From: Lepas anatifera
Lineage: Eukaryota > Arthropoda > Thecostraca > Lepadidae
DNA length: 64,000 bases
NCBI GenBank assembly: GCA_034440635.1
Contig: JAOTON010000386.1
Location: 124,001-188,000 of the forward strand
Direction of reading: 5' to 3'
Shown piece by piece: positions 46,801 through 54,100 of the stretch (positions within the stretch are counted from its first letter, which is position 1; every line of letters starts with the position of its first letter). The position numbers were made by a program, and so were the translations under genes. Under the pieces are notes generated by a model that was given only the letters and a program-made list of their open reading frames with translations, did no database searches and had not been told where the DNA came from.

Positions 46801-49081
46801 TCCTAGCAATTTTGTCTTCTTAGAATGCCCTCTAAAGAAAACATTGTCAGCATTAAAACCGCCATCACTGTAGTATCCCTTCATTCGTAATTGATGTGCA
46901 CACCCAAGTGAAAACTAAAACTTTTAGGCACTGTGGTGATCAGACGTATTATATATCAAGTATCTGCACGCATATGACGCGTGTGATACACCTATAGGTA
47001 TATCACATACTGGCATTGCGTGAGAGTTAGTTTGCTTTAATCCGTATCTGAAACAACCAAATTGAACTGATTTCTCCCTTATACTCCATTGGCAGGCAAA
47101 ACAACGGCTTATTTGCTGATTAACACCCGCAGTGGAGGAGGTTCCTAAAAGCTCTTACACCTATTTTCCAAGGTGGCCGGAGAATCTTTCGCAGCCGGAG
47201 AACGCTACTTAGGTACATTTTGGATAAGTAATGAGCGCGTCGATTGGTGAAATATTTTTGAAAATCTATCATTTATTTGTTTACTTATAGGCTGTCAATG
47301 CCAGACTTATACTTTAAAACCATCGCAATCGCGCGGGCGCACCAGTGCTGAATGGCACTGCACTGTAGGCCGAATGGTGACGTTATAATGCCATTTAATC
47401 GGGATTATATATCAAGGTTTCCCCATATGAAGGTCAAGGTCAAGGCCAAAGGTCGCAGTTCAAGGACTCCACTGTTTCGGTCAGATGACGTTATTCAGTA
47501 AGACGTATGTTATGTTATGACTTCAAAGGTAAAATTTACTCATTGTCAAGATCAAGTTCACTGGTTAAAGTCAAAAGTCTTTTGTCAAGGCCACACCCCC
47601 ATTTCCCGCCCAAATGCTGCTATGGTGCCAGTTATATTGTAAATTATTGGGAATATGTCATATAGTCACGTCATAGGTCGTTGACCTTGAATGGCCTTGA
47701 CTTGAAAGTAAGGACATTTTTTGTGATATATGCTCTATGACCTTGCGAAACTTTTAGTGTTTCCCCGGGTTTTTCTGCATAATCACGGCATTTCCCAAAA
47801 GGTATCCAGCACGAGCTCAGATTTGACCTTTATGACCCCGTTTGACTTTGAAGATGTTGACCTAGGCCAATAAAAATTGGCTATAATACAGATCACCATG
47901 CCCCCCCCACACACACACTTAAACAGGTGTCTTTCTAATCGTCTTGGTTTCCGAGATATCGGAGGTGATGAGCACTTTAGGACCTCCTCTAGCGCGTTAA
48001 CGCCATACCTACTCCTCTATGGCTCCTCTACACTGTGCGTGTTAACCCTCGCCCGGTGGGGGTGTTTGAACATCCCCTCGGGTTTTTTTCTGGTGTCACA
48101 AAAACGGCGGCGCTAAGCGCCACCATACTTTGCACGCCTTATCCTTGATCAATTCCGCAACTTTCCCCAACATTTTAAGGTTGGGTCATTTCAGGTCAGG
48201 TCACCAGTGCAGGTCAAGTGACCTCACCTCCAAAAATGTTTAAGATGGCATAAGTAAGAAATGAATGAATCTATCGGATTGAAACTTAGATCACGTAATG
48301 GGCCCACTGAGTACTACAAAACCTATTCCGGGATTTTTCATATCGATGGCATAGGGGCAGGTACGAATTATGACATCTCCATTGGAAATGCAAGGGGAAA
48401 ACAGGAATTGGGCTGTATTTGTGTAGATACAGGTGCGAATACCTTAATATTCTCTAAGTCGTAGTATCCTGGGCCCATTACTAGGTTCATCTTGCAATGT
48501 TTAAACCTGTGACCTTTGAGAGGTCATCTGGGGCTATTTAAGCAGGTTTCAGACTTGGGTCAATAACTTTGCAGGATAAAGCTTGATGATAAAGATGATG
48601 ATAAAGCTTTTATTTTGATACCATTTCGCTTGGATGGCTACTGCAAGTCGAATGATATACATATTGTCTATGCTGGGCTGGATACTATCCAATGGATGGT
48701 GACATTGACCTGACCTTAGGTCAGTTTATTTCTATGTTCTGACCCAGTAGTCATATTATACATCATTCAATTTTCCGTAACGAGAGGAGAGGCGAATGGT
48801 GCCTAAAATGATTATAACTCCACCCAAAATTCAAAACCTCACTTTCATCGTGCTGTAATATGTGCTGGAGTGCACCCCGAACGTGCCCCCGAGGCTGGCT
48901 CGGCTGACTGCGCCCCATGTGAGGGTCAGTCGTCTGATTGTGTGCATTTGGTTCCCGGCACTCCGGTAGATGGAGTGGGCGCGTATCCGCTGTAGCGCTG
49001 AACAGATGCAGGAGATCGCCGACGAACAACTGCAGGAAATCAACCAGGAGGACGAAGAGGAGAACGCCAGACGCCGCAAAC
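13830..49081 (+). CDS. Secreted OBP-like protein with acidic/RG-rich insert, 3' incomplete
   Basis: Ten exons (13830-13878, 20480-20581, 28982-29019, 30023-30086, 38943-39017, 39143-39265, 40091-40284, 40608-40679, 43770-43916, 49006-49081) splice in phase 1,1,0,1,1,1,0,0,0 into about 313 codons without a stop. The protein has a signal peptide (MRGLAALVLLGLVASA), an NIT glycosylation site, then an odorant-binding-protein-like cysteine frame: C1 in ATAEC, C3 in AAIEVC, C4 in VMDSC, C6 in SLMRC. C3-C4 spacing is 42 and C4-C6 spacing is 18, as in OBPs. The C2 and C5 positions are Ala and Asp, the 'minus-C' pattern. Between C1 and C3 there are 112 residues instead of about 26-30, mostly acidic then Arg-Gly rich. 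OBPs are small secreted carriers of hydrophobic ligands; a carrier role here is inference. The last exon ends in phase 1, so at least one more exon is expected. Confidence 0.75.
14172..14350 (+). mobile_element. tRNA-derived SINE, intron 1
   Basis: The head contains TTAGTGTAGTGGTCAGCGC (box A region) and GAGTTCAAGGCCC (box B). The tail CCCTTCCAACGGGGAAAGAG through GTGCGTCAATAAAACCC is the common module of the family in this window, on the plus strand. Confidence 0.8.
14351..16056. other. Intron 1 sequence, nothing recognised
   Basis: AT-rich. Opposing open frames near 15400-15740 show no domain I recognise. Confidence 0.35.
16154..17315. mobile_element. Family C TTAA element
   Basis: Flanked by TTAA (16150-16153, 17316-17319) with terminal inverted repeats CCCGCGCGGGGCTG. 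The interior has AGGTCA half-sites (16311-16510, 16630-16770) and TTT-rich stretches. No transposase. The only copy of this family in the window. Confidence 0.85.
17557..18583 (+). mobile_element. Family B TTAA element nested in family A
   Basis: Flanked by TTAA (17553-17556, 18584-18587). Ends read CACGCGCCCCGCTGGGGG and the inverted CACGCGCCCCGCTGGGG. The host reads ..AAGTTTAA | TTAAGATA.., while the uninterrupted family A copy has AAGTTTAAGATA, so one TTAA was duplicated on insertion. Confidence 0.92.
19059..20177 (+). mobile_element. Family D TTAA element nested in family A
   Basis: Flanked by TTAA (19055-19058, 20178-20181). Starts CCTTCGCCCGGGTGGGGG, followed by hairpin GGGGTCTTTTAGACCCC. 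Inserted where the intact family A copy reads GACCTTAAATGTGACCTG, again duplicating TTAA. Related to 59335-60510. Confidence 0.9.
20480..20581 (+). CDS. Exon 2: mature N-terminus
   Basis: The acceptor TTATGTTGGCAG, with a CTAAC branch-like site just upstream, is the one that keeps phase 1 with exon 1. It gives A-AGRLDIFQLLGTDVKTLA and on to LPDLRDINN, helix-prone sequence without cysteine, and ends at donor GTAGGT in phase 1. A tempting TTTTTCAG acceptor 26 bp further in would cause a frameshift. Confidence 0.75.
20582..21239. other. Intron 2 sequence, nothing recognised
   Basis: AT-rich sequence without element ends, apart from the last few bases of family A. Confidence 0.35.
21240..21840. 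mobile_element. Family H-like fragment
   Basis: Collinear with the interior of the family H element at 57224-58109: the 'tagacctaggtc' start, the GTGATTA..CG stretch, repeated TGACCTT(T)G half-sites, a TGACGTCA site and the final 'gcgaccg' segment. Neither terminus with TTAA is found. Confidence 0.5.
21841..22439. other. Intron 2 sequence, nothing recognised
   Basis: No repeat family or coding frame identified. Confidence 0.3.
22440..23120 (-). mobile_element. Diverged family E copy, inverted
   Basis: Shares with 24220-25254 the order GGTAAAAA..GTATT.TGACAATAAC, a TGACCTCAGGT cluster, and the end segment 'cccatattttcag..agag.gg' before a TTAA (23121-23124). The left end is not recognisable, and divergence is higher than in the other copies. 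Confidence 0.5.
23125..24215. other. Intron 2 sequence with one exon-like stretch
   Basis: Contains an open stretch at 23369-23552 behind a good acceptor (TTCTGTTTCCTAG), but its phase does not fit exon 2 and no good donor follows. Otherwise unclassified. Confidence 0.3.
24220..25254 (-). mobile_element. Family E TTAA element, inverted
   Basis: TTAA at 24216-24219 and 25255-25258. The right end reads GGTGGGGCGAAGG, then GGTGGGGCACGGGTTAA, with a CATCGATG hairpin near 25201. Many AGGTCA/TGACCT half-sites. Non-coding. Confidence 0.88.
25259..26044. other. Intron 2 sequence, nothing recognised
   Basis: Unclassified. A repeated 'gggccaaag/gaggcc' texture near 25650-25770 is too weak to call a satellite. 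Confidence 0.3.
26048..26140 (-). mobile_element. SINE 3' fragment
   Basis: The minus-strand 3' module (GAGTTGGCGACACCATATGACC onward in inverted form) without the tRNA head. Short direct repeats CCAGTTT lie at either end. Confidence 0.7.
26609..27637 (+). mobile_element. Family E TTAA element
   Basis: TTAA at 26605-26608 and 27638-27641. Starts CCCGCGCCCCACCGGGG, with an ATCGAT hairpin near 26650 and a second near 27610. Long runs of AGGTCA half-sites. Short minus-strand frames inside it recur in other copies because the DNA is repeated, not because it is coding. Confidence 0.92.
27642..28981. other. Intron 2 end, nothing firmly recognised
   Basis: A minus-strand Pro-rich open frame lies at 27967-28248 (PEPPPSNCGSKPEPAPEAPP). 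It has no recognised domain and may be a remnant of a mobile-element gene. The rest is unclassified. Confidence 0.3.
28982..29019 (+). CDS. Exon 3: 38-bp microexon with NIT site
   Basis: A strong acceptor (TTCTGTCTTCAG) and a donor CAG-GTCAGT enclose 38 bp that convert phase 1 to phase 0, exactly what is needed to join exons 2 and 4. Codes E-AFQPCNITASDQ, with one cysteine and an N-glycosylation sequon. Confidence 0.7.
30023..30086 (+). CDS. Exon 4: OBP helix 1 with C1
   Basis: Acceptor GGCTTCCCGCAG, donor GTAAGA. Codes VQQATAECEEELKQELEGGAN. The QxxTAECxxEL pattern resembles the first OBP helix with its first conserved cysteine. Enters in phase 0, leaves in phase 1. Confidence 0.8.
30234..30534. 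mobile_element. DNA-transposon end of CAGTGGCGG type
   Basis: CAGTGGCGGACCCAGG at 30234 closely matches the terminus of the MITE at 12329. It is followed by G-rich/C-rich sequence typical of such ends. The second terminus was not found, so the right limit is arbitrary. Confidence 0.35.
30538..30630 (-). mobile_element. SINE 3' fragment in a GTAT microsatellite
   Basis: The inverted 3' module (GGGGCTTATCGACGCACCAA to CTGTTGGAAGGGTTTC). GTATGTATGTAT repeats lie on both sides, so the target was a (GTAT)n tract. Confidence 0.8.
30741..32590 (-). mobile_element. 5'-truncated LINE with intact reverse transcriptase frame (intron 4)
   Basis: A minus-strand frame of 607 codons (32564 to 30741) is open throughout. 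Non-LTR reverse transcriptase motifs in order: CGPDNIS (about residues 107-113), IPIHKKG-like VPIHKKGG (151-158), NYRSVSLL, QHGFMPGRS (198-206), motif A with Asp at about 234 (TDYSSAF), GTPEGGLLSPLLF (291-303), catalytic FADD (321-324), then the thumb and a C-terminal region KRIERVQHKFL. The layout fits the Jockey/CR1 group. The endonuclease domain and ORF1 are absent; an in-frame stop lies just upstream of the frame. It is antisense to the host gene. Confidence 0.9.
32583..32730. repeat. Diverged ~88-bp tandem duplication
   Basis: AAAATCTTTCACTGC begins two diverged copies at about 32583 and 32671. Each continues into a TTTTTTGCT stretch and a 'ccc..aaacc' segment. It abuts the 5' truncation point of the LINE. 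Confidence 0.6.
33590..33850. repeat. GC-rich satellite, CAGCTCAGGGGCCC-type
   Basis: About nine imperfect units of roughly 25-30 bp, each with a CAGCTCA/CAGCTTA followed by GGGGCCC. The same motif forms a longer array at 62815-63400. Confidence 0.75.
34215..34430 (+). mobile_element. tRNA-derived SINE with a different head
   Basis: The box A region GCAGTCGATTAGCGCGC and box B GTGGGTTCAAGCCCAC form a tRNA-like head unlike the one at 11480-11663. The 3' part (TCCCTCCAACGCCATATGAC to GTCGTAAAACCC) is the module shared with the other SINEs. Confidence 0.75.
34980..35220. repeat. AGGTCA-type fragment, family F-like
   Basis: Includes GACCTCTCAGAGGGTATCTG and the 'tggtcatattatacacatttcgactcg' segment typical of family F/A interiors. 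Ends next to the second LINE. Confidence 0.4.
35225..37535 (+). pseudogene. LINE reverse transcriptase remnant, split by a TTAA element
   Basis: Frameshifted plus-strand pieces read LLQWLKSYLSGKTRIVQIGE and VGVPQGSVLGPL (about 35300-35420), FFADDNYFH (from 35490), HKHLGLTLSTDLRFKSHVSK (thumb, about 35720), HLDYCDTVYHG, then stop near 36116. After the family A insertion the frame resumes near 36960 and finishes with ALNARRHALGRSDSPSCDCG..HLFLACPHYD, the C-terminal zinc-knuckle-like CxC..H..C motif of such LINEs (37245-37532). Several frameshifts and in-frame stops: inactive. It lacks the endonuclease and N-terminal half. Confidence 0.88.
36121..36959 (+). mobile_element. Family A TTAA element, intact reference copy
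   Basis: 839 bp between TTAA at 36117-36120 and 36960-36963. Ends CACGCGCATTGACGGGG and inverted CACGCGCATTGACGGGG. Subterminal hairpins of GCGGGTACCCGC type sit at both ends (36134-36155; about 36899-36919), and a second palindrome ACGGCGGC..GCCGCCGT near 36183. A palindrome of two TGACCT facing two AGGTCA lies at 36593-36615, with at least ten more half-sites. Inserted in the LINE frame. Confidence 0.95.
37540..38942. other. Intron 4 end, two microsatellites
   Basis: TG-rich tract near 37780-37830 and (ATT)n near 37972-37992. AGGTCA-like remains near 38525-38720 (GACCTGACCCAAAAATGACTCC; a CCCAGCAGGGTGCGTCACG block) look like a worn family B end. The rest is unclassified. Confidence 0.35.
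38943..39017 (+). CDS. Exon 5: acidic segment
   Basis: Acceptor TATGTCCTCAG, donor GTGAGC. In phase 1 it codes V-EPEAEEDAEDGRIPDD and then RRVRERNR. The other forward frame starting at the border meets a TAG. Not homologous to OBPs; this is the start of the insertion between C1 and C3. Confidence 0.75.
39143..39265 (+). CDS. Exon 6: Asp/Glu run followed by Arg-Gly repeat
   Basis: Acceptor TCCTGTTTGCAG, donor GTGAGT; intron 5 before it is only 125 bp. Codes G-EDSPPEDDEDDEEEDSEDGG, then eight or more consecutive RG dipeptides and K. The DNA under the RG run is a near-perfect GGACGGGGCAGA-type repeat, so the length may vary between individuals. Confidence 0.85.
39266..40090. other. Intron 6; possible hAT-like end
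   Basis: The inverted end CATAGGCGGATCCAAGACAG at about 39595-39615 resembles the GGCGGATCC end of the 12329 MITE. The other end was not found. The rest is unclassified. Confidence 0.3.
40091..40284 (+). CDS. Exon 7: Arg/Gly-rich end of insert, then OBP C3 helix
   Basis: Acceptor CTCTCTCCAACAG, donor GTGAGC. Starts R-SPQRGGGGRRGGRGGRRGG and KRRRGPS, then changes sharply to STAAIEVCLFNKLELVNDEG and DVVQEKVMEITDGYQGAES. The second part matches the OBP C3 helix and the 'l.d.dG.v..ekv.e' turn. The expected C2 site four residues before C3 is Ala. Ends in phase 0. Confidence 0.85.
40608..40679 (+). CDS. Exon 8: OBP C4 helix
   Basis: Codes GRAIMKKVMDSCFETITETP and SDKQ, phase 0 to 0, donor GTAAAC. 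The A...K.VMDSC pattern is the OBP C4 helix. A second acceptor, CTTTCTTCAACAG ending at 40592, is also in frame and would add TSNFQ. The 40608 start gives the canonical C3-C4 spacing of 42. Confidence 0.75.
40680..41350. other. Intron 8 start, nothing recognised
   Basis: Unclassified sequence up to the family E element. No convincing coding frame. Confidence 0.3.
41355..42310 (+). mobile_element. Family E TTAA element, worn copy
   Basis: TTAA at 41351-41354 and 42311-42314. Starts CCGCGCCCCACCGGGGTCC and is collinear with 26609-27637 and 45769-46770, but shorter because many single bases are missing from homopolymer runs. The right terminus is mostly lost (CATATCCCGTGGTTAA). Confidence 0.88.
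42315..43769. other. Intron 8, possible decayed coding stretch
   Basis: Plus-strand sequence at about 42600-42960 reads like broken coding DNA (LLKSARECTEDLAERLRLLA; ETAGRIEYAKRFQDQASRIA) but matches nothing I recognise. The rest is unclassified. Confidence 0.25.
43770..43916 (+). CDS. Exon 9: OBP C6 helix and C-terminal extension
   Basis: Acceptor TCTCTCTTGCTCAG, 49 codons, donor GTCAGA, phase 0 to 0. Codes VNSLMRCVKSGLKSACPAHD, then LKMQNPELALLMTSQAADTC and YDAIEMPPK. MRC sits at the C6 position; the site nine residues earlier, where C5 should be, is Asp. Two further cysteines (SAC, DTC) lie outside the OBP frame and could pair with each other. Confidence 0.85.
43917..45764. other. Intron 9 start, nothing recognised
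   Basis: Contains a TAG-repeat tract near 44000-44020. A short open-looking stretch near 45400-45550 is unassigned. Confidence 0.3.
45769..46770 (+). mobile_element. Family E TTAA element
   Basis: TTAA at 45765-45768 and 46771-46774. Starts CCCGCGCCCCACCGGGGG, hairpin GGGCCATCGATGGCCC near 45811-45826, and ends GGTGGGGCGAGGGTTAA. Carries the same half-site array as the other family E copies. Confidence 0.92.
46775..47119. other. Intron 9 sequence, nothing recognised
   Basis: Unclassified AT-rich spacer between family E and family H elements. Confidence 0.3.
47124..48041. mobile_element. Family H TTAA element
   Basis: TTAA at 47120-47123 and 48042-48045. Ends CACCCGCAGTGGAGGAGG and inverted CACGCACAGTGTAGAGGAG. 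The interior has AAGGTCAAGGTCAAGGCC-type half-sites. The right TTAA is shared with the family F element that follows. Confidence 0.8.
48046..48838 (+). mobile_element. Family F TTAA element, 3'-truncated
   Basis: Begins CCCTCGCCCGGTGGGGG after the shared TTAA, with hairpin GGTGTTTGAACATCC. Collinear with 49859-50803 up to the 'aatggtgcctaaaa' segment, then stops about 130 bp before exon 10. Confidence 0.82.
49006..49081 (+). CDS. Exon 10: acidic helix ending in basic cluster
   Basis: Codes MQEIADEQLQEINQEDEEEN then ARRRK, leaving one base (C) before donor GTAAGT, so the next codon is probably Arg. An alternative in-frame acceptor ending at 48969 would add 12 residues (MEWARIRCSAEQ), including one cysteine. 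It lies between two fragments of family F elements. Confidence 0.65.
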
Positions 49082-49249
49082 GTAAGTCATGTCAGGGCTT
49101 CCGAATGACAGGGGTCTAATCTCGAAAAACAAATTTCCGGTAGTCGTGTAGGAAGCATATATGACTACAGAATATCCAGGAGCCAAGTAGAGCATCTGCT
49201 CGGTTCGTAAATTCGACTTCTCGATCATTCCCACCTTGCCTGTACTATA

Positions 49250-49806
49250 CTGTGTTCTCCAAATCGTAGTGTCCTGGGCCTATTTCCAGGCTCGTGCTGC
49301 AATTTTATGACGCGTGATCGCTGGGAGGACATTTGGGGCTTTTTAAGCAATTTTCAGGCGTAGGCCAATCAGCTCACATGAAATGATGATACAGATTTTT
49401 TTTATGATATCATTGCGTTCAGAGTGCTATTACGAGTCGATTGATATGCATATTGTCTATGCTAGGTTAAAAAGTGACCTTGACCTGACCTGAGGTCAGG
49501 TCATTTTTGTGTTTTGACCTAGTATGCTCATATTATACATTATTCGATTTGCCGTGACAACAGGAAACGAATGGTACCTAAAAATTGATTCTAACTCAAC
49601 TCTGTCAGACAGTGGAGCCCAAAAACTTCTTTGACCTGGCATGGCCTCAATATTGACCTGAGCCAAAAAGTGACTATGAAGTTCTTCATGAATTTGTATT
49701 AGCTATCCACCAGCATTCGTATCTCCCATAGAGGGCGAGTTCGAGGGTGTGTTCAAACACCCCCACCAGGGCGAAGGAGCCTCGGAGGCCCACACTGGGG
49801 CGCTGG
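49250..49806 (+). mobile_element. Family F fragment, right half
   Basis: Collinear with the right half of the intact copy from the 'aaatcgtagtgtcctgggcc' stretch to GGGTGTGTTCAAACACCCC and GGGGCGCTGGTAAA, where TTAA is mutated. With 48046-48838 it may represent two remnants on either side of exon 10. Confidence 0.7.
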
Positions 49807-49858
49807 TAAACACAAAGTGTTGAGATGCAGCTGCATTGAACACACGCTTTCCAGTTAA

Positions 49859-50803
49859 CCCTCGTCTCGGTTGGGGTTGTTTGAACACCCCTCTCAGGTT
49901 TTTCCGGCGGCACGAAAAACGGCGGCGCGAAGCGCCGCGGTACTTGGAACACCTTATCCTTGCTTGATTATACAGCTTTCCCCAAAATTTTGGTCTTGGC
50001 TCATCTCAGGTCATGTCACCAGTGCAGGTCAAATGACCTCACCTCAAAAAATGTTTAAGGTGACATAAGTAAGAAATGGGTGAATCTGTCGGATTCAAAC
50101 TTAAAACGCATAATGGCCCCACCGAGTTCACCGAGCTCCGGGATTTTTCATATCGAGGACCTAAGGTCAAGTAGGGGCCATGACCTCTCTATTGGAAATA
50201 CATGGGAAAACATAAATTGGGCTGCATTTGTGTAGATAAAGCTGATAACACCTTCATATTCTCAAAATAAAAGTATCCTAGGCCCCTTTCCAGGTTCATG
50301 TTGCAATTTCTGACCTGTGACCTCTGAGAGGTCATCTAGAGCTACTTAAGCAGTTTCCAGACTTAGGTCAATAACTTTGCATGAAATGAAGATAGAGCTT
50401 TTATGTTCATACAATGGCGTTTGAATTGCTATTGCGAGCCGATTGATATGCATATTGACTATACGGGATCAAAAAGTGACCTTGACCTGACCTGAGGTCA
50501 GAGCATTTTTGTGTTTTGACCTAGTATAGTCATATTAGATATAATTCGATTCGCCGTGACGAGAGGCTCTGTCAGATGCTAGAGCCAAACATTGCTCAAA
50601 ATGCCAACTTCTTTGACCTTTCATGACCTCAATATTGACCTGAGCCAAAAAAGTGACTTATATAGTTTCTTCATGAACTTAGATGAGCTATCCACCAGCT
50701 TTCACGTCTTTTCGCTATCTTGCATAGGGGCCAAGTTCGAGGGGGTGTTCAAACACCCCCCCCAGCAGGGCGAAGGTGGCTTGGAGGCCCACAGGGGCGC
50801 GAG
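49859..50803 (+). mobile_element. Family F TTAA element, intact
   Basis: 945 bp between TTAA at 49855-49858 and 50804-50807. Hairpins TGTTTGAACA near the left end and GGGTGTTCAAACACCC near the right end, CGGCGGCGCGAAGCGCCGC palindrome near 49920, and about ten AGGTCA half-sites including TGACCTGACCTGAGGTCA. Confidence 0.9.
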
Positions 50804-51103
50804 TTAAACCAATGCAGGCATACAAAATGGTTTGATGTTTGATCGTTTGTAGTATTTTCAGGTGTGTCATGTCAATATAATTTGTTTCATTGTCTTAGCC
50901 ACGGAAGAAGAGGCTTTGTCCTTGAAACGTTATGCTACTCTATCTATAATCATTAACACACGCATTGACGGGGGGCGGGTACCCGCCCCCCTCGGGTTTT
51001 TCCGAGATAGCAGAAAAACGGCGGCGCGTAGCGCCACCGTACTTGGCATACCTTTTCCCTCGTCATTTTTACAACTTCTGTGAAAATTTTAAGGTTAGGT
51101 CAT

Positions 51104-54100
51104 TAGCCTGGTCCGGATTTAGGTTTTTTCTTCAGAAAGTAACGGATCGTTGTTCATTAGATGCATTTTTTGATGCTGATAACGATGCGCTCATCAGAAA
51201 TGCAATTTTCGAAAAACTTTTGGTGGCCCACTCGAGTTGAAGTTTTTTCATTTTGCCCAATTTTCCACTTTTTGGCTCACCATCAACCCATATTACCAAC
51301 GATGTGCAAAAAATTGCACTGGGTTGGTAGTTTGGTTCATTGGTGTCCCATTCGCCTTGTTTTTGTTGTTATAACTTGCACACATAACGGTTATTTTTGC
51401 TTATCATATCCGCTTTTAGTTGAGCTTGCACTGGCTTGCCATAGATGGCGCTAGCGGCGTGACATGGTAAGTGAATACTGATTTCCTCGGGGACCGGGAA
51501 TGTGAACAGCAACGTGAAAGGTGAGAAACAATTGCGAATTGGATTGTATAAACGCACTTAAAGAGCTGTTTTCAAGCAGCACTGAAGTTGTCAACACTGT
51601 TCCTCAGGTATTTTAAGAATGTCATGTCCAAATATGCTGCTGCTGCTAAAGTCCCGACCATAACCCTTTACAAATAGACGCAGGAACCGTGGGGGCTGTG
51701 GTGGTGGCTGTTGCACCCAACTTTCAGAGTGTGGCAGCAGCTCTAACCCCGCCCCCCCAGTTTGAGCCGATTCTGGAACTTCTCTATTAACATTTAAGTG
51801 ATATGCCTAATCACCCCCGGCCATACCAACGTGGAAGCCCCTTCCTCCAACTTACACCTTTCCTCCGACTAAAATAGTCTCTCCACCTATGCCTTCACCG
51901 ACTGAATTCTTCCGTATTTGCGCCAAAAAGACTCTGCAGCAACCCTACTTTGACTGAAGTGCGAGGGTATCAGCATTGGTCACCAGGTTTTAAGGACTGA
52001 AGGAAACATGTTGTATGAAATCACAAAATAAGCTTTCCAACGTTTCCGCACCTTGCACTAGCTGCATTGGATAATAATCTATAATCAGATGATAATCGAT
52101 AATCATCGGCATAATCTAAGTGCTTACGTTATCTTTTCCTTTCAGTTCTCTGATCGAAATTGAAAATGGAGGGACGGTTATATCCGCAAGAAATAAAGGA
52201 GTCTTACCGTGAGTTTTGTATATCATAGGGCGCCTTCTTATGACAAGAATTGAACTCATGGAGGAGCGGAGCAAAGATGAGTGTCATATTCCTATGAAAG
52301 AATGGAAGAACAGGGTAACAGCAGGGGTTATGGATGTGTGTGCAAGCGTATCACTCCATACACGTGCAAATCAGGCCATACTGAAGGAACTAAAAGGGCT
52401 TTGGAAAGAAAGAGTACAAAAAAGAAGCATGCAAATAAGTTTGGCAAGCGAGCTGCTATACCAACTGCTGCGATGGATTCGCTGTTTGATACCAGCAGCC
52501 GAGAACTTGAGCCTGGACTAGCAGAAGACAGTGTTTCTGGCCGACCAGCCAAGTGCCAGACGTCTTCAGACAGACAGCCTCGATCAGGAAACCACAGCAC
52601 GATGGCAGAGGAGAGCTCAGCGAGCGGGTCGAGCAGTCGAGAGGAGCAGCCGTCACCTCCCCGAGTCAACAGGCGACGGCCGAGACAGCAAACACGCCTG
52701 TGGAAACTGGTGTTTCAGGTAACGCTATCATCTGCTAAGCTATAATGACTCGGTAATCCCGATCAAAGGGATATTATCTGTGTATGAGCAATGCTATTTT
52801 GAAAAACCAGTCTGCTCATCAATTCTAACAAAACACCCACAGGCTATATGTATATATATTTTTCAAAACACTGTCCAAGTCGTTCACTGTCCGTTTGCTC
52901 ATAAACCATAAGACATGGTACGTATTGCTTGTCCTTTTCTTATCCTTCCTTACGGTTCCATAACTCATAAAACATAAAAAATTGGTAGGCATTACTTGTT
53001 CTTCTACGGCCTATCCTTCCTTGTGGTTTGTGAGTTATGAACTGAGAACGACTTGGGCAGTGTTTAAAAAATATATAAATATATAGCTTGTGGGTGTTCT
53101 GATAGGATTTATGAGCAGACTGGTTTCTGATAATAGCATTGTTCATACACAGATAATATCCCTTTGATCAGAATTACCAAGTCATTATAGCTTAGCAGAT
53201 GATAGCGCTACCTGAAACACCAGTTTCCACAGGCGTGTTTGCTGTCTCGGCCGTCGCCTGTTGACTCGGGGAGGTGACGGCTGCTCCTCTTATGACTGCT
53301 CGACCCGCTCGCTGAGCTCTCCTCTGCCATCGCGCTGTGGTTTCCTGATCGAGGCTGCCAGTCTGAATACGTCTGGCACTTGGCTGGTCGGCCAGATACA
53401 TTGTTTTCTACTAGTTCAGGCTCACGTTCTCGGCTGCTGATATCAATCAGCGAATCCATCGCAGCAGTTGATGTAGCAGCTCGCTCGCCAAACCTGTTTA
53501 CATGCTTCTTTTTTGTCTCGCTTTCTTTCTAAAACCCTCTTAGTTCCTTCAGCACGGCCTGCTTTGCACGTGTAGGCAGTGATACGCTTGCACATACATC
53601 CATAATCTCAGCCGTTACCCTGTTATTGATACTTTCATAAGAATATGGCACTCATCTTTGCTCTGCTCCTCCATGAGTCTAATTCTTGTCATAACAAGGT
53701 GCCCTATGACATACAAACTCACAGTCAGGCTCTTTTGTTTTTGCAAATATTACCGTCCGTCCATGTTGAATTTTGTTCAGAGGAAACATAAAACTGCAAG
53801 GAGAACATAACGTAGAAGTTGGATTATGCCGGTATGTGAATTATTCAATGCAACTAGTGCAAGATGTCTAGTCGTTGGAAGTCGTTGGAAATTTTAGGAT
53901 TTCATACAACATATTTTCTTCGGTCCTTAAAATCTGGTGACCAATGTCATGTTTGTAATAAAATGTTTGCGTAATGCCAAACCGGTCGATTTTTTCTGCT
54001 GGACCACAACGTTAAAAATTATCAATCCTATCCGTATACGTAAAACATATAATTCTCCTCTGGGCCACAATGACCTCTAAATATGTCAGAGGAGACTGGG

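Noticed and set aside
50900..50952. Possible exon 11 coding TEEEALSLKRYATLSI
   Set aside because: The acceptor is strong and the phase fits exon 10, but the frame runs straight into a family A element without a donor, and a 'gaagaagaggctt..gaaacgt' texture is common in unrelated repeats. Kept out of the gene model.
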